A stretch of 64,000 bases of DNA from Otariodibacter oris. GTDB lineage: Bacteria; Pseudomonadota; Gammaproteobacteria; Enterobacterales; Pasteurellaceae. The first letter of the stretch is position 1. Every line of letters starts with the position of its first letter. Location: contig NZ_CP016604.1 of the NCBI RefSeq assembly GCF_009684715.1, forward strand, positions 1,813,262 to 1,877,261. The letters run 5' to 3'. Both the position numbers and the translations under genes were made by a program. Below are positions 1 through 10,142 of the stretch, in pieces. The notes under the pieces are model-generated. The model had not been told where the DNA came from. It worked only from the letters and a program-made list of their open reading frames with translations, and made no database searches.

Positions 1-192
1 TGTGCCTTTAATCACAGTCAGACGTTGTGGATCAACATATAACGAGAGAGTAACTTGTGCATCGCTTAGCACTGAACTAACAGATTCACCCAAACGACTA
101 AATAGGCTACGAGTAACATAACCATCATAATCCATTCGACGCTGAGCGTCTTTATATGGGTCAATAGTTAGGGGTAATTTTACCTTTTGCAT
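1..192 (-). CDS. yceD: YceD (DUF177) family protein, 3' part outside window
   Basis: The first 64 codons are visible; the gene runs leftward out of the window. The start MQKVKLPLTIDPYKDAQRR is the classic beginning of YceD, a protein of about 170 residues needed for normal 23S rRNA accumulation and usually encoded just before rpmF and the fab genes. The conserved cysteine pair lies in the missing part. The ATG at 192 is the only sensible start. It should be cotranscribed with rpmF to the left (family knowledge, not seen). Confidence 0.85.
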   Translation of the reverse strand, partial: MQKVKLPLTIDPYKDAQRRMDYDGYVTRSLFSRLGESVSSVLSDAQVTLSLYVDPQRLTVIKGT

Positions 193-330
193 AGGGTGCG
201 AATATTACAGTTCGTGAGCAAAATAGTCAAAGGGAAAATAGGTGATTTTGCAGAAATTATTGTTTTTGTAATAATAAAAATAATAAAAAATGGGGAAGAT
301 CCCCATCTTTTATGTCCATACACATTATTA

Positions 331-1041
331 CTACATTACAGGCACTTCTATCAAAAGAATCTCTGCATCAGTTAAAGCTGTTACATCAAGACTCTTAACA
401 TCCCAAACACCTAAACCATCACGTTCATTTAACTCTTTATCACCGATTTTTGCTTTTCCTTTGATAACAAAAACATATACACCTGTATTTTCTTTATGCA
501 AGTTATAGGTTTTACTGATATCTTTATCAAACTTAGCAAGTGAGAACCATGCATCTTGATAAATCCACACACCATCATCATCAGGATTTGGTGATAAAAT
601 TTGTTGGAAATCATTTGGTTTCGCTTGATCAGCAATTTTCATTTGTTGATAGCGAGGTTGAACATTACGTTTATTTGGGAATACCCAAATTTGTAAAAAT
701 TTAACATCTCTATCTTGATTAGCATTCATTTCACTGTGAACAACACCTGTACCTGCAGACATTACTTGAATATCACCATTGCGAATCGTTGTTCCATTAC
801 CCATACTATCTTTGTGAGCAAGATCGCCTTCAAGAGGAATTGAAATAATTTCCATATTGTTATGTGGATGAACACCAAATCCTTCACCTGCAATCACATG
901 GTCATCATTAATTACACGTAATGCTCCGAAACCTAAACGATCTGGATCATAATAATTCGCAAAACTGAATGTATGATTACTCTTTAACCAACCATGATTT
1001 GCTTTACCGCGAGAATCTGCAGCATGATAAATACTTTTCAT
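331..1041 (-). CDS. Pirin family protein (YhhW-type cupin, possible quercetin dioxygenase)
   Basis: A 236-residue bicupin. The N-terminal cupin (about 1-125) has the metal ligands of the YhhW group: His58 and His60 in HPHNN, His102 and Glu104 in VHSEM. The C-terminal cupin (about 135-235) lacks such a set, as usual. YhhW binds a divalent metal and has quercetin 2,3-dioxygenase activity in vitro; the cellular role is unknown. The gene stands alone, with 138 bases to yceD on one side and the ribosomal operon terminator on the other. Length is normal for the family. Confidence 0.85.
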   Translation of the reverse strand: MKSIYHAADSRGKANHGWLKSNHTFSFANYYDPDRLGFGALRVINDDHVIAGEGFGVHPHNNMEIISIPLEGDLAHKDSMGNGTTIRNGDIQVMSAGTGVVHSEMNANQDRDVKFLQIWVFPNKRNVQPRYQQMKIADQAKPNDFQQILSPNPDDDGVWIYQDAWFSLAKFDKDISKTYNLHKENTGVYVFVIKGKAKIGDKELNERDGLGVWDVKSLDVTALTDAEILLIEVPVM

Positions 1042-1162
1042 AACCTCTCCTAATTGAATATGCTAATACGCTAATGTATTTTCTATATTATAGTTCTTGA
1101 AAATATAAAAATAAATAATAAAAATATATAGAAACTATCAACCAATAAGAAACAATAAAGAT

Positions 1163-1192
1163 AAAAAAATACCTAGCAGTAATTTGCTAGGT
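1163..1192 (-). terminator. Rho-independent terminator of rpsF-priB-rpsR-rplI
   Basis: On the minus strand an 8-bp stem ACCTAGCA/TGCTAGGT with a 6-base loop is followed by ATTTTTTT. It lies 20 bases after the rplI stop and ends the ribosomal operon. Confidence 0.85.
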
Positions 1193-1212
1193 ATTTAAAT
1201 TAATTATTTTGC

Positions 1213-1662
1213 TTATTCTGCAACGATGCTAACGGTAACTACTGAGCTTACTTCTGGATGTAAGTGAAGTTTAACTTCGTATTCACCTATTGCACGTAAA
1301 GCACCTTCAGGAAGACGAACTTCATTTTTAGCTACATCAACACCCGCATTAGATACTGCATCAGCAATATCACGAGCGCCAACAGAACCAAATAAACGAC
1401 CATCTTCACCTGCTTTTGAAGTGATAACAACTGACGCTAAATTTGTCACTGCTTCAGCACGAGCTTGTGCTGCACTTAATACTTCAGCAGCTTTCGCTTC
1501 TAATTCTGCACGACGTGCTTCGAAATGAGCAATATTTGCTGGCGTTGCCATTACTGCTTTACCTTGTGGGATTAAGTAGTTACGAGCAAAACCTGATTTT
1601 ACGCTAACTTGGTCACCAACTGTGCCAAGATGAGCTACTTTGTCTAATAAAATAACTTGCAT
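1213..1662 (-). CDS. rplI: 50S ribosomal protein L9
   Basis: 149 residues starting [19 protein letters not shown], the standard L9 N-terminal domain with its glycine-rich loop ([13 protein letters not shown]). A long connecting helix (about 40-80) joins the C-terminal rRNA-binding domain, ending near residue 148. L9 binds 23S rRNA near the L1 stalk and affects reading-frame fidelity. It is the last gene of the rpsF operon, 18 bases after rpsR, and is followed by a clear terminator. Confidence 0.97.
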   Translation of the reverse strand: MQVILLDKVAHLGTVGDQVSVKSGFARNYLIPQGKAVMATPANIAHFEARRAELEAKAAEVLSAAQARAEAVTNLASVVITSKAGEDGRLFGSVGARDIADAVSNAGVDVAKNEVRLPEGALRAIGEYEVKLHLHPEVSSVVTVSIVAE

Positions 1663-1680
1663 TGTACTCTTCCTCTCTTA

Positions 1681-2232
<552 letters not shown>

Positions 2233-2246
<14 letters not shown>

Positions 2247-2616
2247 CCTCTGCTTCAACTTTAGCAGTAGCATCAGCTTCAGGAGCTTTACGCTCATCTT
2301 TAGCTTTCGCCATTGGTGATGCTTCAGTTACAGCATTCTTAGTGTGAACGATTAAGTTACGAAGAACTGCATCGTTGTAACGGAAGTTAGTTTCTAGCTC
2401 GTCGATTACACTTTGAGGTGCTTCTACATTCATTAACACATAGTGTGCTTTGTGAAGTTTGTTGATTGGGTATGCTAATTGACGACGACCCCAATCTTCT
2501 AAACGATGAACTTGACCGCCTGCTTCTTTAACTGAAGCGGTATAACGCTCGATCATACCAGGTACTTGTTCGCTTTGGTCCGGATGAACCATAAAAACGA
2601 TTTCGTAGTGACGCAT
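2233..2616 (-). CDS. rpsF: 30S ribosomal protein S6
   Basis: 127 residues beginning [21 protein letters not shown]. The ferredoxin-like fold covers about 1-100 ([21 protein letters not shown] is the conserved middle), followed by a Lys/Ala/Glu-rich tail ending EAEDADE. This acidic tail is the part to which RimK adds glutamates in E. coli; whether RimK exists here is not seen. First gene of the operon, preceded by a structured leader that matches the S6:S18 regulatory motif. Confidence 0.96.
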
Positions 2617-2680
2617 TACTGATCCTTACGGGTTAACAGCTTCCAACCTCAGCCAGTCACCAACTTGTGGAAGCAAGGAT
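2617..2680 (-). promoter_or_regulatory. Probable S6:S18 autoregulatory leader of rpsF mRNA
   Basis: On the minus strand, before the rpsF start, an outer stem AAGGAT/ATCCTT (2675-2680 with 2622-2627) and an inner 7-bp stem GCTTCCA/TGGAAGC (2668-2674 with 2639-2645) enclose an asymmetric internal loop containing CCG. This matches the published S6:S18-binding mRNA motif (stem with a conserved CCG bulge), through which the S6-S18 complex represses its own operon. The Shine-Dalgarno AAGGAT is inside the outer stem, so folding would hide it. Seen: stems and loop; inferred: protein binding. Confidence 0.6.
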
Positions 2681-2751
2681 TAAAAATAGAATGTGACTGA
2701 ACGGGCGAATTATACGCAGAAATGCTAATTTTGCAAGAGGGATAAAAACAT

Positions 2752-2795
2752 AAGCGGTCAGTTATTTGCAAATTTTTACAATTAACTGACCGCTT
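2752..2795. terminator. Inverted uptake-sequence pair acting as terminator
   Basis: Two facing copies of the uptake core form a 13-bp stem, AAGCGGTCAGTTA (2752-2764) with TAACTGACCGCTT (2783-2795). It lies just after the stop of the Nramp-like gene and about 70 bases upstream of the rpsF leader. Facing uptake sequences are a common terminator arrangement in Pasteurellaceae. Confidence 0.7.
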
Positions 2796-2806
2796 GAGGA
2801 GAAGCT

Positions 2807-4066
2807 TTAGTTCAACAGCCCCAATTGATAAATGATAAAGAAAATAGCAAAGGCTGAAAGATAAATTAAACCAATAATAGATAGCCAAAATAATCCGCCA
2901 CTGACCTTATGTTCTCCCTTAAGCACAAGCGAAAGATTTAACCATGCAAAAATGGGTGTAGAAACAAATGATCCTATCATTGCAAAACTTAATAAACTCG
3001 CCACATTGCCCATAAACATCGTGATGATGATAATTCCAACAACAGCAGCAATGGTGATCCAAATATTTAATGAAAGCTGTGAGCTATCTACTTTATTTCT
3101 AAGCAAACGAAATGTCTCTGCATTTGCACGAGAATAGCCATCAATAGCTGTAATTGTGGTACCAAACATACACATAAAAGCAATAAGTGCAATAAGTAAT
3201 CTAGACCAATCGCCAATGGCAAAAGCATACATTTTTATTAATTGGGCAATGTATTTCACTCCCGCTTGTTCAACAGCCTCACCTGATCCATACTGAACCA
3301 ATGCTCCTAATGCAAGAAAGACTAAAGCCAATACAGCAGTACCAATATATCCAACATTGAAATCAAATAACCCATCACGATAGCCTATTTTAGTGAAACG
3401 TTTTTTCGCCACCACCCACATTGAATTAATTGCAGAAAACTCGATCGGTGCAGGCATCCATCCCATTAAAGCCACAATAAAAGCTAAAGAAGCTAAATTC
3501 CAAGGCGATGGCTCAATAAAGTCAGGAACATATTCTCTTGTTTTAAATGCTGCAATAACAACAGCCATCACAGTAGAAACAGTCAAAGCAGTCATAATCC
3601 ATTTAGAAAGTTTATCCAAGAAACGATATTTTCCTAACAGTAACATTCCCCATGTAATAGCAATCACAATGATACTCAACGAAGAAATACCTAATCCTAA
3701 ATCTTGAGGTAAAATAAAACTTAAAATAGCAGCGGTAACAATACCTACCCCTGCAACATTTACCACTGTTGCGAATACGTTCAAAATAAAGAATACCCAA
3801 AGATATAATCTTCCTTTTTCCTTATAACCTTCTAATAATGTTTTATTTGATGCTAAAGTATATTGTGCGCCAAAACGAAAAAAAGGATATTTAAAGAGAT
3901 TAGCAAGAACAATAATTAAAGCAAGTTGCCAACCATAAATCGCTCCTGCTTGAGTTGAAGCCACCAGATGTGAGCCTCCAATCGCTGCAGATGCTAATAA
4001 GATCCCTGGGCCCATAGCGGCAAATTTTGACTTCCAATTTGATACGGGTTCTGTTTGTTGTGTCAT
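2807..4066 (-). CDS. Nramp-family-like membrane transporter, atypical motifs
   Basis: 419 residues with about 11 hydrophobic segments and the start GPGILLASAAIGGSHLVAST, which aligns with TM1 of Nramp metal carriers. However, the canonical DPGN of TM1 is replaced by AIGGSH (28-33), and the MPH of TM6 by GWMPAP (202-207). These are the metal-coordinating positions of Nramp, so the substrate may not be Mn/Fe. Homologues annotated as 'divalent metal cation transporter' exist in Haemophilus (recalled, not checked). Monocistronic, with a paired-USS terminator downstream. Family placement is good; substrate is unknown. Confidence 0.75.
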   Translation of the reverse strand: MTQQTEPVSNWKSKFAAMGPGILLASAAIGGSHLVASTQAGAIYGWQLALIIVLANLFKYPFFRFGAQYTLASNKTLLEGYKEKGRLYLWVFFILNVFATVVNVAGVGIVTAAILSFILPQDLGLGISSLSIIVIAITWGMLLLGKYRFLDKLSKWIMTALTVSTVMAVVIAAFKTREYVPDFIEPSPWNLASLAFIVALMGWMPAPIEFSAINSMWVVAKKRFTKIGYRDGLFDFNVGYIGTAVLALVFLALGALVQYGSGEAVEQAGVKYIAQLIKMYAFAIGDWSRLLIALIAFMCMFGTTITAIDGYSRANAETFRLLRNKVDSSQLSLNIWITIAAVVGIIIITMFMGNVASLLSFAMIGSFVSTPIFAWLNLSLVLKGEHKVSGGLFWLSIIGLIYLSAFAIFFIIYQLGLLN

Positions 4067-4222
4067 AATAACTTCCTAAAAAATACTTAAATTATAGTTA
4101 GATAAAATAATATAAAAATTAAACACCGTGATTTTAATCACAAAATTTTAACATTGGCAATAGACAAACTTATTATTTTTTTAAAATAAAATACTATTTT
4201 TTTTATATAAACGGATTTTTAT

Positions 4223-4912
4223 ATGGATAAAATTCTAAAACAAGTAGTAAAATCAACACTTTTATTTATTTTAATCTTTTTGAACAGTCAATCATTTGCT
4301 AAATTAAGGGAAATACAGTGTAAAGTGATAGGAATAAATGATGGCGATACTTTGACCTGTTTATATCAAAAATCAGAAATTAAAGTTCGATTACTTTATA
4401 TTGATGCTCCTGAATCAAAGCAACCTTTCGGTAATAAAGCAAAACAGGCGTTAGCAAACTTAGTATTTAAAAAAGAAGTGAAAATTCTCAGTACGGGCTA
4501 TGATAAATATCACCGTTTATTAGGTGTAATTTATGATGAAAAGCAACGCAACATTAATTTAGCCCTCGTTGAACAAGGAATGGCTTGGGCTTATTACAAA
4601 ACTCAGCCAATATATCAGCAAGCTGAACAAAAAGCTCGCATAGCAAAAATAGGATTATGGCAGGATCCAAACCCAATCAATCCAGCAGATTGGCGAAAGA
4701 ACAAGCGGTCACATTCGGGTAATAATTTGCAAAAAAATTCAACGAACAAACCGCTTACCAACATAGATTGCTCTCATCAATTAAGCTGTAAGAAAATCGG
4801 CGATTATGATCGGGCGGTTCAATATTTTCAACAATGTGGATGGAAAGCCCTCGATGGCAATAATGATGGCATTCCTTGCAACAAACTCTATCGTAAGGCA
4901 CAACACAAATGA
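4223..4912 (+). CDS. Secreted thermonuclease-like nuclease with Excalibur domain
   Basis: 229 residues. Residues 1-26 form a signal peptide (hydrophobic ILLFILIFL-type core, cleavage near SFA). Residues about 31-150 are a staphylococcal-nuclease fold with the catalytic set Asp42 (NDGD), Arg56 and Glu64 (RLLYIDAPE), and Arg98 (YHRL). A linker of about 25 residues leads to a C-terminal Excalibur-like calcium-binding module (181-220: cysteines 183, 189, 205, 219 and DGNNDGIPC). It probably cuts DNA or RNA in the periplasm or outside the cell. The stop overlaps the next start by 4 bases (ATGA). Confidence 0.85.
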   Translation: MDKILKQVVKSTLLFILIFLNSQSFAKLREIQCKVIGINDGDTLTCLYQKSEIKVRLLYIDAPESKQPFGNKAKQALANLVFKKEVKILSTGYDKYHRLLGVIYDEKQRNINLALVEQGMAWAYYKTQPIYQQAEQKARIAKIGLWQDPNPINPADWRKNKRSHSGNNLQKNSTNKPLTNIDCSHQLSCKKIGDYDRAVQYFQQCGWKALDGNNDGIPCNKLYRKAQHK

Positions 4913-6105
4913 TAAATTCAGACTTTCGCTCGCATTTTCCTTTTTTTAAGAATGAAGCTAATTGGGTCTATCTAGACTCAGCGGCAACCACTCTCAAACC
5001 CCAAGTGTTAATTGATGAAACAATGGCATTTTATCAATCAGCAGGATCTGTACACCGTAGCCAGTACGATTTAGCGCAAACAGAAGCCTATGAAATGGCA
5101 CGAGATCTTGTCGTTAAACGATTTAATGTTGAATCTAGAAATGCGGTTATTTGGACTAGTGGCACAACGCATGCTATTAATCTTGTCGCAAATGGATTAT
5201 CGGATGAAATTAAAGCAGGCGACGACATTATTGTTTCTGTTGCAGAACACCACGCCAACTTTATTCCTTGGCAACAATTAGCTGAACGAAAAAAAGCAAA
5301 CTTAATCGTATTACCCGTTGATGAAAATTATTACATTGATATCAATAGATTAAGTGAATCACTCTCATCAAAAACAAAGATTGTTGCTTTTAATCTGGTT
5401 TCAAATGTGACGGGTGTACGCCAACCTGTTGAGAAATTAATTCCAATTATCAGAGAAAAAAGTTCAGCAAAAATTTTGTTAGATATGGCCCAAGCGGTAA
5501 ATTCAGAGCAGATTGATATTCAACAATTAGATGCCGATTTTTATGCTTTCTCTGCACATAAGATGTATGGACCGACGGGCGTTGGCGTACTAACAGGAAA
5601 ATTGCAAAGTTTAGCAACAATCAGACCGCTATTCTTTGGCGGGAAAATGTTAACCGATATTAGTGAGCAGAAACTCATATTAGCAGAACTGCCCTATCGA
5701 TTAGAAGCTGGCACCCCCAATATCGCTGGCATTATTAGCTTTGGCAAAGTATTAGCGTGGCTAGAACAATGGGATCTTACCATATTAAACAACTCGCTTT
5801 ACCAATTAGCGGGAAAATGCCAAAATCGACTACAACAATATGCAAATATACAGATATTGAAATCCAATGTGATAACCCCAACAATAAGTTTCAATTTTAG
5901 CAATCATCATCATGCTGATATCGCTACAATATTAACTGAACAAAAAATTGCATTACGAACAGGGGAACATTGTGCGAAACCTTATCTACGCTATTTAGAA
6001 AAAACAGGCACGTTACGCATATCCCTTGCTCACTATAATACAGGGGAAGATATTACTCGTTTTTTCAATGCGTTAGATATGACATTACAATTGCTAGAAG
6101 ATTAA
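4909..6105 (+). CDS. csdA: Cysteine desulfurase, CsdA/SufS family (class V aminotransferase)
   Basis: 398 residues, a group II cysteine desulfurase that takes sulfur from L-cysteine for Fe-S clusters or other sulfur acceptors. Seen: His114/His115 stacking the cofactor, DMAQAV (192-197), PLP lysine Lys218 in SAHKMYGPTG, and the persulfide Cys355 in RTGEHCAKP. No csdE/sufE or suf gene lies beside it, so the acceptor is not known; CsdA versus SufS is a judgement from the isolated context. Start overlaps the nuclease stop (ATGA), so the two are translationally coupled. Confidence 0.85.
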   Translation: MINSDFRSHFPFFKNEANWVYLDSAATTLKPQVLIDETMAFYQSAGSVHRSQYDLAQTEAYEMARDLVVKRFNVESRNAVIWTSGTTHAINLVANGLSDEIKAGDDIIVSVAEHHANFIPWQQLAERKKANLIVLPVDENYYIDINRLSESLSSKTKIVAFNLVSNVTGVRQPVEKLIPIIREKSSAKILLDMAQAVNSEQIDIQQLDADFYAFSAHKMYGPTGVGVLTGKLQSLATIRPLFFGGKMLTDISEQKLILAELPYRLEAGTPNIAGIISFGKVLAWLEQWDLTILNNSLYQLAGKCQNRLQQYANIQILKSNVITPTISFNFSNHHHADIATILTEQKIALRTGEHCAKPYLRYLEKTGTLRISLAHYNTGEDITRFFNALDMTLQLLED

Positions 6106-6225
6106 TTCATTCAGATCAAAAAATAGTGAAATTTCTGAATTTCTGCTAGAACGAAAAAGCGGAATAATGTAACCTTTGCACAGTTTTCAATTTATTTTAA
6201 AAATTTAATTATTTAGGGTGTTTTT

Positions 6226-7191
6226 ATGGTTAAAAAAATCGCTGTTTTAACAAGTGGTGGTGACGCACCAGGTATGAATGCGGCAATTCGTGGTGTAGTA
6301 AGAGCCGCATTAAGTGAAGGGTTGGAAGTATATGGTGTTAGAGACGGCTATTACGGATTATATCATGACAATTTGATTAAATTAGAACGTCGTTCAGTTT
6401 CTGATGTAATCAATCGTGGTGGTACATTCCTCGGTTCTGCTCGTTTTCCTGAGTTTAAAGATCCTGAAGTTCGTGCTAAAGCTGTTGAGACATTGAAAAA
6501 ATATGAAATCGATGGACTTGTTGTTATTGGTGGTGATGGTTCTTACATGGGAGCTAAACTTCTCACTGAAGAACATGGTATTGCATGTATTGGCTTACCA
6601 GGTACCATTGATAATGATGTTGCGGGTACAGACTACACCATCGGATTCCAAACTGCTTTAGGCACAGCTCTAGAAGCAATTGACCGTTTAAGAGATACCT
6701 CAACATCTCACCAACGTATTTCTATCGTAGAAATTATGGGGCGTCACTGTGGTGACTTAACTGTAAATGCTGCGTTAGCAGGCGGATGTGAATACATCAT
6801 TGTGCCAGAAAAAGGATTTGATAAAGATGCGTTAATGGTGAGCATTGAAGAGGGCTTAAAGAAAGGTAAACGTCACGCCATTATCGCTATTACTGAAATG
6901 ATCACCGATGTTCATGCACTTGCGAGAGAAATGGAAGAACGTTTTGGTAATGAAACTCGTGCAACAGTATTAGGCCATACACAACGTGGTGGTTCACCAT
7001 GTGCATTTGACCGTATCCTAGCTTCACGTATGGGAGTTTATGCTGTTGAATTATTAATTCACGGTTATAAAGGACGTTGTGTGGGTATTCAAAATGGTGA
7101 TTTAGTGCATCACGATATTATTGAAGCTATTACAAACCTTCGTCGCCCATTCTGCCAAACATTATTTGATACATCAGGCAAATTATTCTAA
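6226..7191 (+). CDS. pfkA: ATP-dependent 6-phosphofructokinase
   Basis: 321 residues, the usual size of bacterial PfkA. N-terminal nucleotide site [20 protein letters not shown] motif near 103-107, and catalytic [10 protein letters not shown] (Asp of TID is the general base). Effector-site residues are present in the C-terminal half ([13 protein letters not shown]). It commits fructose-6-phosphate to glycolysis in the cytoplasm. Single-gene unit with a strong terminator directly after it. The leader holds an isolated AAGCGG uptake-like core. Confidence 0.97.
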   Translation: MVKKIAVLTSGGDAPGMNAAIRGVVRAALSEGLEVYGVRDGYYGLYHDNLIKLERRSVSDVINRGGTFLGSARFPEFKDPEVRAKAVETLKKYEIDGLVVIGGDGSYMGAKLLTEEHGIACIGLPGTIDNDVAGTDYTIGFQTALGTALEAIDRLRDTSTSHQRISIVEIMGRHCGDLTVNAALAGGCEYIIVPEKGFDKDALMVSIEEGLKKGKRHAIIAITEMITDVHALAREMEERFGNETRATVLGHTQRGGSPCAFDRILASRMGVYAVELLIHGYKGRCVGIQNGDLVHHDIIEAITNLRRPFCQTLFDTSGKLF

Positions 7192-7209
7192 TAAATCTCT
7201 AATTAGATC

Positions 7210-7236
7210 AAAGGGCTATCAAATGATAGCCCTTTC
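7210..7236 (+). terminator. pfkA terminator
   Basis: An 11-12 bp stem AAAGGGCTATCA/TGATAGCCCTTT with a 2-base loop, then CCTTT. It lies 18 bases after the pfkA stop and probably works in both directions, since accC converges from the right. Confidence 0.85.
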
Positions 7237-7262
7237 CTTTGCAACATAAACGCTATGTACTA

Positions 7263-8606
7263 TTATTTCAAGCCTAGTTTATGTTCTAAATAATGAATAT
7301 TAGTACCGCCTTTACGGAAATTCTCATCCTCTAAGATCTGTTCGTGTAGTGGAATATTACTTTTTATACCATCAATGATCGTTTCAGATAATGCGTTTTC
7401 CATACGTCTAATTGCAATCTCACGATTTTCACCATAAGTGATCAATTTTGCAATCATTGAATCATAATGAGGTGGTACGGTATAGCTTGAATAGATATGA
7501 GAATCCCAACGTACACCTAATCCACCAGGTACATGTAAACGAGTAATTTTACCTGGAGAAGGTAAGAAACTAACGGGATCTTCTGCATTAATTCGACATT
7601 CCATCGCATGACCACGTACTTTAATATCCTCTTGTTTGATAGATAGTGGTAATCCAGAAGCAATACGTAACTGCTCTTTTACTAAATCGACACCTGTAAT
7701 CATTTCTGTAACAGGATGCTCCACCTGAATACGGGTATTCATTTCAATGAAATAGAACTCTCCATTTTCATACAAGAATTCAAAAGTACCTGCACCACGG
7801 TAACCAATTTCAACACAGGCTTTTGCACAACGTTCACCAATAAATTTACGTAATTCATCAGTAATACCTGGAGCTGGGGCTTCTTCAATGACCTTTTGAT
7901 GACGACGTTGCATTGAACAATCACGTTCTGCAAGATATACCGCATTGCCATGGGTATCTGCTAGTACTTGAATTTCGATATGGCGAGGATTTTCTAGGTA
8001 TTTTTCCATATATACCATATCATTATTAAATGCAGCCTTGGCCTCAGCTTTCGTCATTGCAATCGATTCTTCTAAATCTTTTTCTTTATGAACAACTCGC
8101 ATACCACGACCACCACCGCCACCCGATGCTTTGATGATAACCGGATAACCAATCTTATTTGCAATTTCTTTGTTTTTCTCAGCATCTCCCCCCACCGGTC
8201 CACCAGAACCTGGCACACAAGGTACGCCTGCTTTTTTCATTGCATTTATCGCAGAAACCTTATCCCCCATTAGACGAATAACATCGGCAGTTGGGCCAAT
8301 AAACGTAAAGCCTGACATTTCTACTTGTTCTGCAAAATTTGCATTTTCAGAGAGGAAACCATAACCAGGATGAATAGCATCTGCATCAGTGACTTCTGCG
8401 GCTGCAATAATTGCAGGAATATTTAAATAACTTTTTGTAGAAGGTGCAGGACCGATACAAATAGTCTCATCTGCAAGTAATACGTGTTTTAACTCACGGT
8501 CTGCTGTTGAATGAACCGCTACTGTCGTGATGCCAAGCTCTTTACATGCACGTAAAATACGCAATGCGATTTCACCACGATTTGCAATGACAACTTTTTT
8601 TAACAT
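7263..8606 (-). CDS. accC: Acetyl-CoA carboxylase, biotin carboxylase subunit
   Basis: 447 residues. Order: biotin-carboxylase N-domain ([20 protein letters not shown]), ATP-grasp with the glycine loop [12 protein letters not shown] and metal-binding [14 protein letters not shown], then the C-domain. It carboxylates the biotin of AccB with bicarbonate and ATP, the first half of malonyl-CoA synthesis. It follows accB by 76 bases in the standard accB-accC pair; the spacer contains an uptake sequence. Length is normal. Confidence 0.97.
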   Translation of the reverse strand: MLKKVVIANRGEIALRILRACKELGITTVAVHSTADRELKHVLLADETICIGPAPSTKSYLNIPAIIAAAEVTDADAIHPGYGFLSENANFAEQVEMSGFTFIGPTADVIRLMGDKVSAINAMKKAGVPCVPGSGGPVGGDAEKNKEIANKIGYPVIIKASGGGGGRGMRVVHKEKDLEESIAMTKAEAKAAFNNDMVYMEKYLENPRHIEIQVLADTHGNAVYLAERDCSMQRRHQKVIEEAPAPGITDELRKFIGERCAKACVEIGYRGAGTFEFLYENGEFYFIEMNTRIQVEHPVTEMITGVDLVKEQLRIASGLPLSIKQEDIKVRGHAMECRINAEDPVSFLPSPGKITRLHVPGGLGVRWDSHIYSSYTVPPHYDSMIAKLITYGENREIAIRRMENALSETIIDGIKSNIPLHEQILEDENFRKGGTNIHYLEHKLGLK

Positions 8607-8682
8607 TAATGTCTGTCCTTAACTGATCAAGCGGTCACTTTATTTTCATTATTTACCAAAATGACCACATGAAAGAAATAAA

Positions 8683-9153
8683 TTATTCAATAATGAAAAG
8701 TTTTTGATCAAATTCAACGGGTTCTCCGTCTTCTACTAAAATCGCCTTGATAACACCCGCTTTATCAGATTCAATACGATTCATCATTTTCATTGCCTCA
8801 ACGATACATAATGTATCGCCTACACTGACACTTTGCCCTACTTCTACAAATGCAGAAGCCTCAGGGCTAGGGCTACGATAGAATGTTCCAACCATTGGCG
8901 ATAACACTGCATGTCCAGTAATTTGAGCTGGTTTAGTATCTGTAGGAGCAGCTTCTACTGATGAAGCCATCGATATTGGAGCTGGTGCCGTTACTGGTTG
9001 ACTCATTTGAGGAGCTGAAACATACTGTACTGGAGGTGCAACAGGTGCTGAACGACTAATTCGTACAGTACCCTCTTCTTCTGAAACTTCTAATTCAGTA
9101 ATGCCCGACTCTTCCACAAGTTCAATAAGTTTTTTGATTTTTCGAATATCCAT
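8683..9153 (-). CDS. accB: Acetyl-CoA carboxylase biotin carboxyl carrier protein
   Basis: 156 residues. An N-terminal domain (1-35), a Pro/Ala-rich flexible linker (about 36-78), then the biotinyl domain with the 'thumb' [16 protein letters not shown] and the biotinylated Lys122 in EAMKMMN. It carries the carboxyl group between AccC and AccAD. First gene of accBC; in E. coli AccB represses its own operon. A set of CGAAAT repeats lies in the 190-base upstream space and may be the control site here. Confidence 0.97.
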   Translation of the reverse strand: MDIRKIKKLIELVEESGITELEVSEEEGTVRISRSAPVAPPVQYVSAPQMSQPVTAPAPISMASSVEAAPTDTKPAQITGHAVLSPMVGTFYRSPSPEASAFVEVGQSVSVGDTLCIVEAMKMMNRIESDKAGVIKAILVEDGEPVEFDQKLFIIE

Positions 9154-9240
9154 AATGAGATCCGTTTAAAAGTTAGAATGACAAATATCCCATGTAAAAC
9201 ACATGAGATAAAACTGTACGTAAGGTTACCTGAATTTCAA

Positions 9241-9277
9241 CGAAATTGCGACGAAATTCTGATAATTTCGGCGAAAT
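9241..9277. promoter_or_regulatory. Repeated CGAAATT motif upstream of accB
   Basis: CGAAATT occurs at 9241-9247 and 9252-9258, inverted (AATTTCG) at 9264-9270, and as CGAAAT at 9272-9277. The copies are about 10-11 bases apart, that is one helical turn, which suggests a protein binding site between aroQ and accB. The regulator is unknown. Confidence 0.4.
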
Positions 9278-9344
9278 CAAGCCAATTATACCACTGATCG
9301 TATCAGTTTATAATTTTATTAGTCTGTAATTTATTAAGAAAGTT

Positions 9345-9788
9345 TTACGCTTTTTTTGCCAAAAATAAAATTGCATAATCTAATGCATAATCATAACCAC
9401 TTGAGCCTAAGCCACAAATTACTCCTTGAGCAATATCACTCAAATAAGAATGGTGTCTAAAAGGCTCTCTTGCGTGTACATTAGAAAGATGAACTTCAAC
9501 AAAAGGAATTGAAACTGACAATAACGCATCTCTCAAGGCTACGCTTGTATGGGTAAATGCTGCTGGATTAATAATAATAAAATCAACTTGATTAAAAGCT
9601 TGATGAATTCGATTAATAATCAGTTCTTCACCATTTGCTTGAAAACAAGATAACTCAATATTTTTTTGTTCTGCTTGCTTTTTTAAACGTTCTTCTATAT
9701 TTGATAAAGTCTCCGATCCATAAATCTGAGGCTCTCGTTTGCCCAACATATTAAGGTTTGGACCATTAAGTAATAAAATTTTTTTCAT
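9345..9788 (-). CDS. aroQ: 3-Dehydroquinate dehydratase, type II
   Basis: 147 residues from the ATG at 9788; the open frame continues upstream, but only [20 protein letters not shown] matches the family start. The flexible loop with the catalytic Arg/Tyr (GKREPQIYG), [15 protein letters not shown] and [14 protein letters not shown] are hallmarks. It dehydrates 3-dehydroquinate in the shikimate pathway and forms dodecamers. It is 8 bases after the ArsC-like gene and precedes accBC, a common gammaproteobacterial order. Confidence 0.95.
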   Translation of the reverse strand: MKKILLLNGPNLNMLGKREPQIYGSETLSNIEERLKKQAEQKNIELSCFQANGEELIINRIHQAFNQVDFIIINPAAFTHTSVALRDALLSVSIPFVEVHLSNVHAREPFRHHSYLSDIAQGVICGLGSSGYDYALDYAILFLAKKA

Positions 9789-9796
9789 TTTATTTC

Positions 9797-10141
9797 CTAT
9801 AATAATTCTTTCACTAATTCTGGTGGGCGACAAAAACGTGTGCCCTTTTCACTGCTCACAAAAGGACGATTCATTAAAGTAGGATGCTCTGACATCAATT
9901 GAATAATGGCATCATCAGATAAATCTTTACCTTCAACATATTGATGGTATACCTCAACTTCTGTTCTTAAGGCTTTATCAATACTAATACCACTCTCTTG
10001 AATCAAGCGTTTGATCGTTGCTGGGTTAACTGGTGTTTTTAAATACTCTACAATCATTGGTTCAATACCTGCTTCCCGAATTAACGCTAATGTTTCTCTA
10101 GATTTACTGCATTTAGGATTATGATAAATAGTAATAGACAT
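9797..10141 (-). CDS. arsC: ArsC-type arsenate reductase (glutaredoxin-dependent)
   Basis: 114 residues from the ATG at 10141. Active-site Cys11 in HNPKCSKSR and the three arginines equivalent to E. coli R60, R94 and R107 ([23 protein letters not shown]) are all present, so it should reduce arsenate with glutathione and glutaredoxin. No arsR or arsB is nearby, so the arsenic role is inferred from the family only. One base separates it from the paeA stop, so it is cotranscribed with paeA. Confidence 0.85.
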   Translation of the reverse strand: MSITIYHNPKCSKSRETLALIREAGIEPMIVEYLKTPVNPATIKRLIQESGISIDKALRTEVEVYHQYVEGKDLSDDAIIQLMSEHPTLMNRPFVSSEKGTRFCRPPELVKELL

Positions 10142-10142
10142 A

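Noticed and set aside
2649-2888. 79-codon leftward frame
   Set aside because: It covers the rpsF leader, a terminator and the end of the Nramp gene in another frame; no family likeness.
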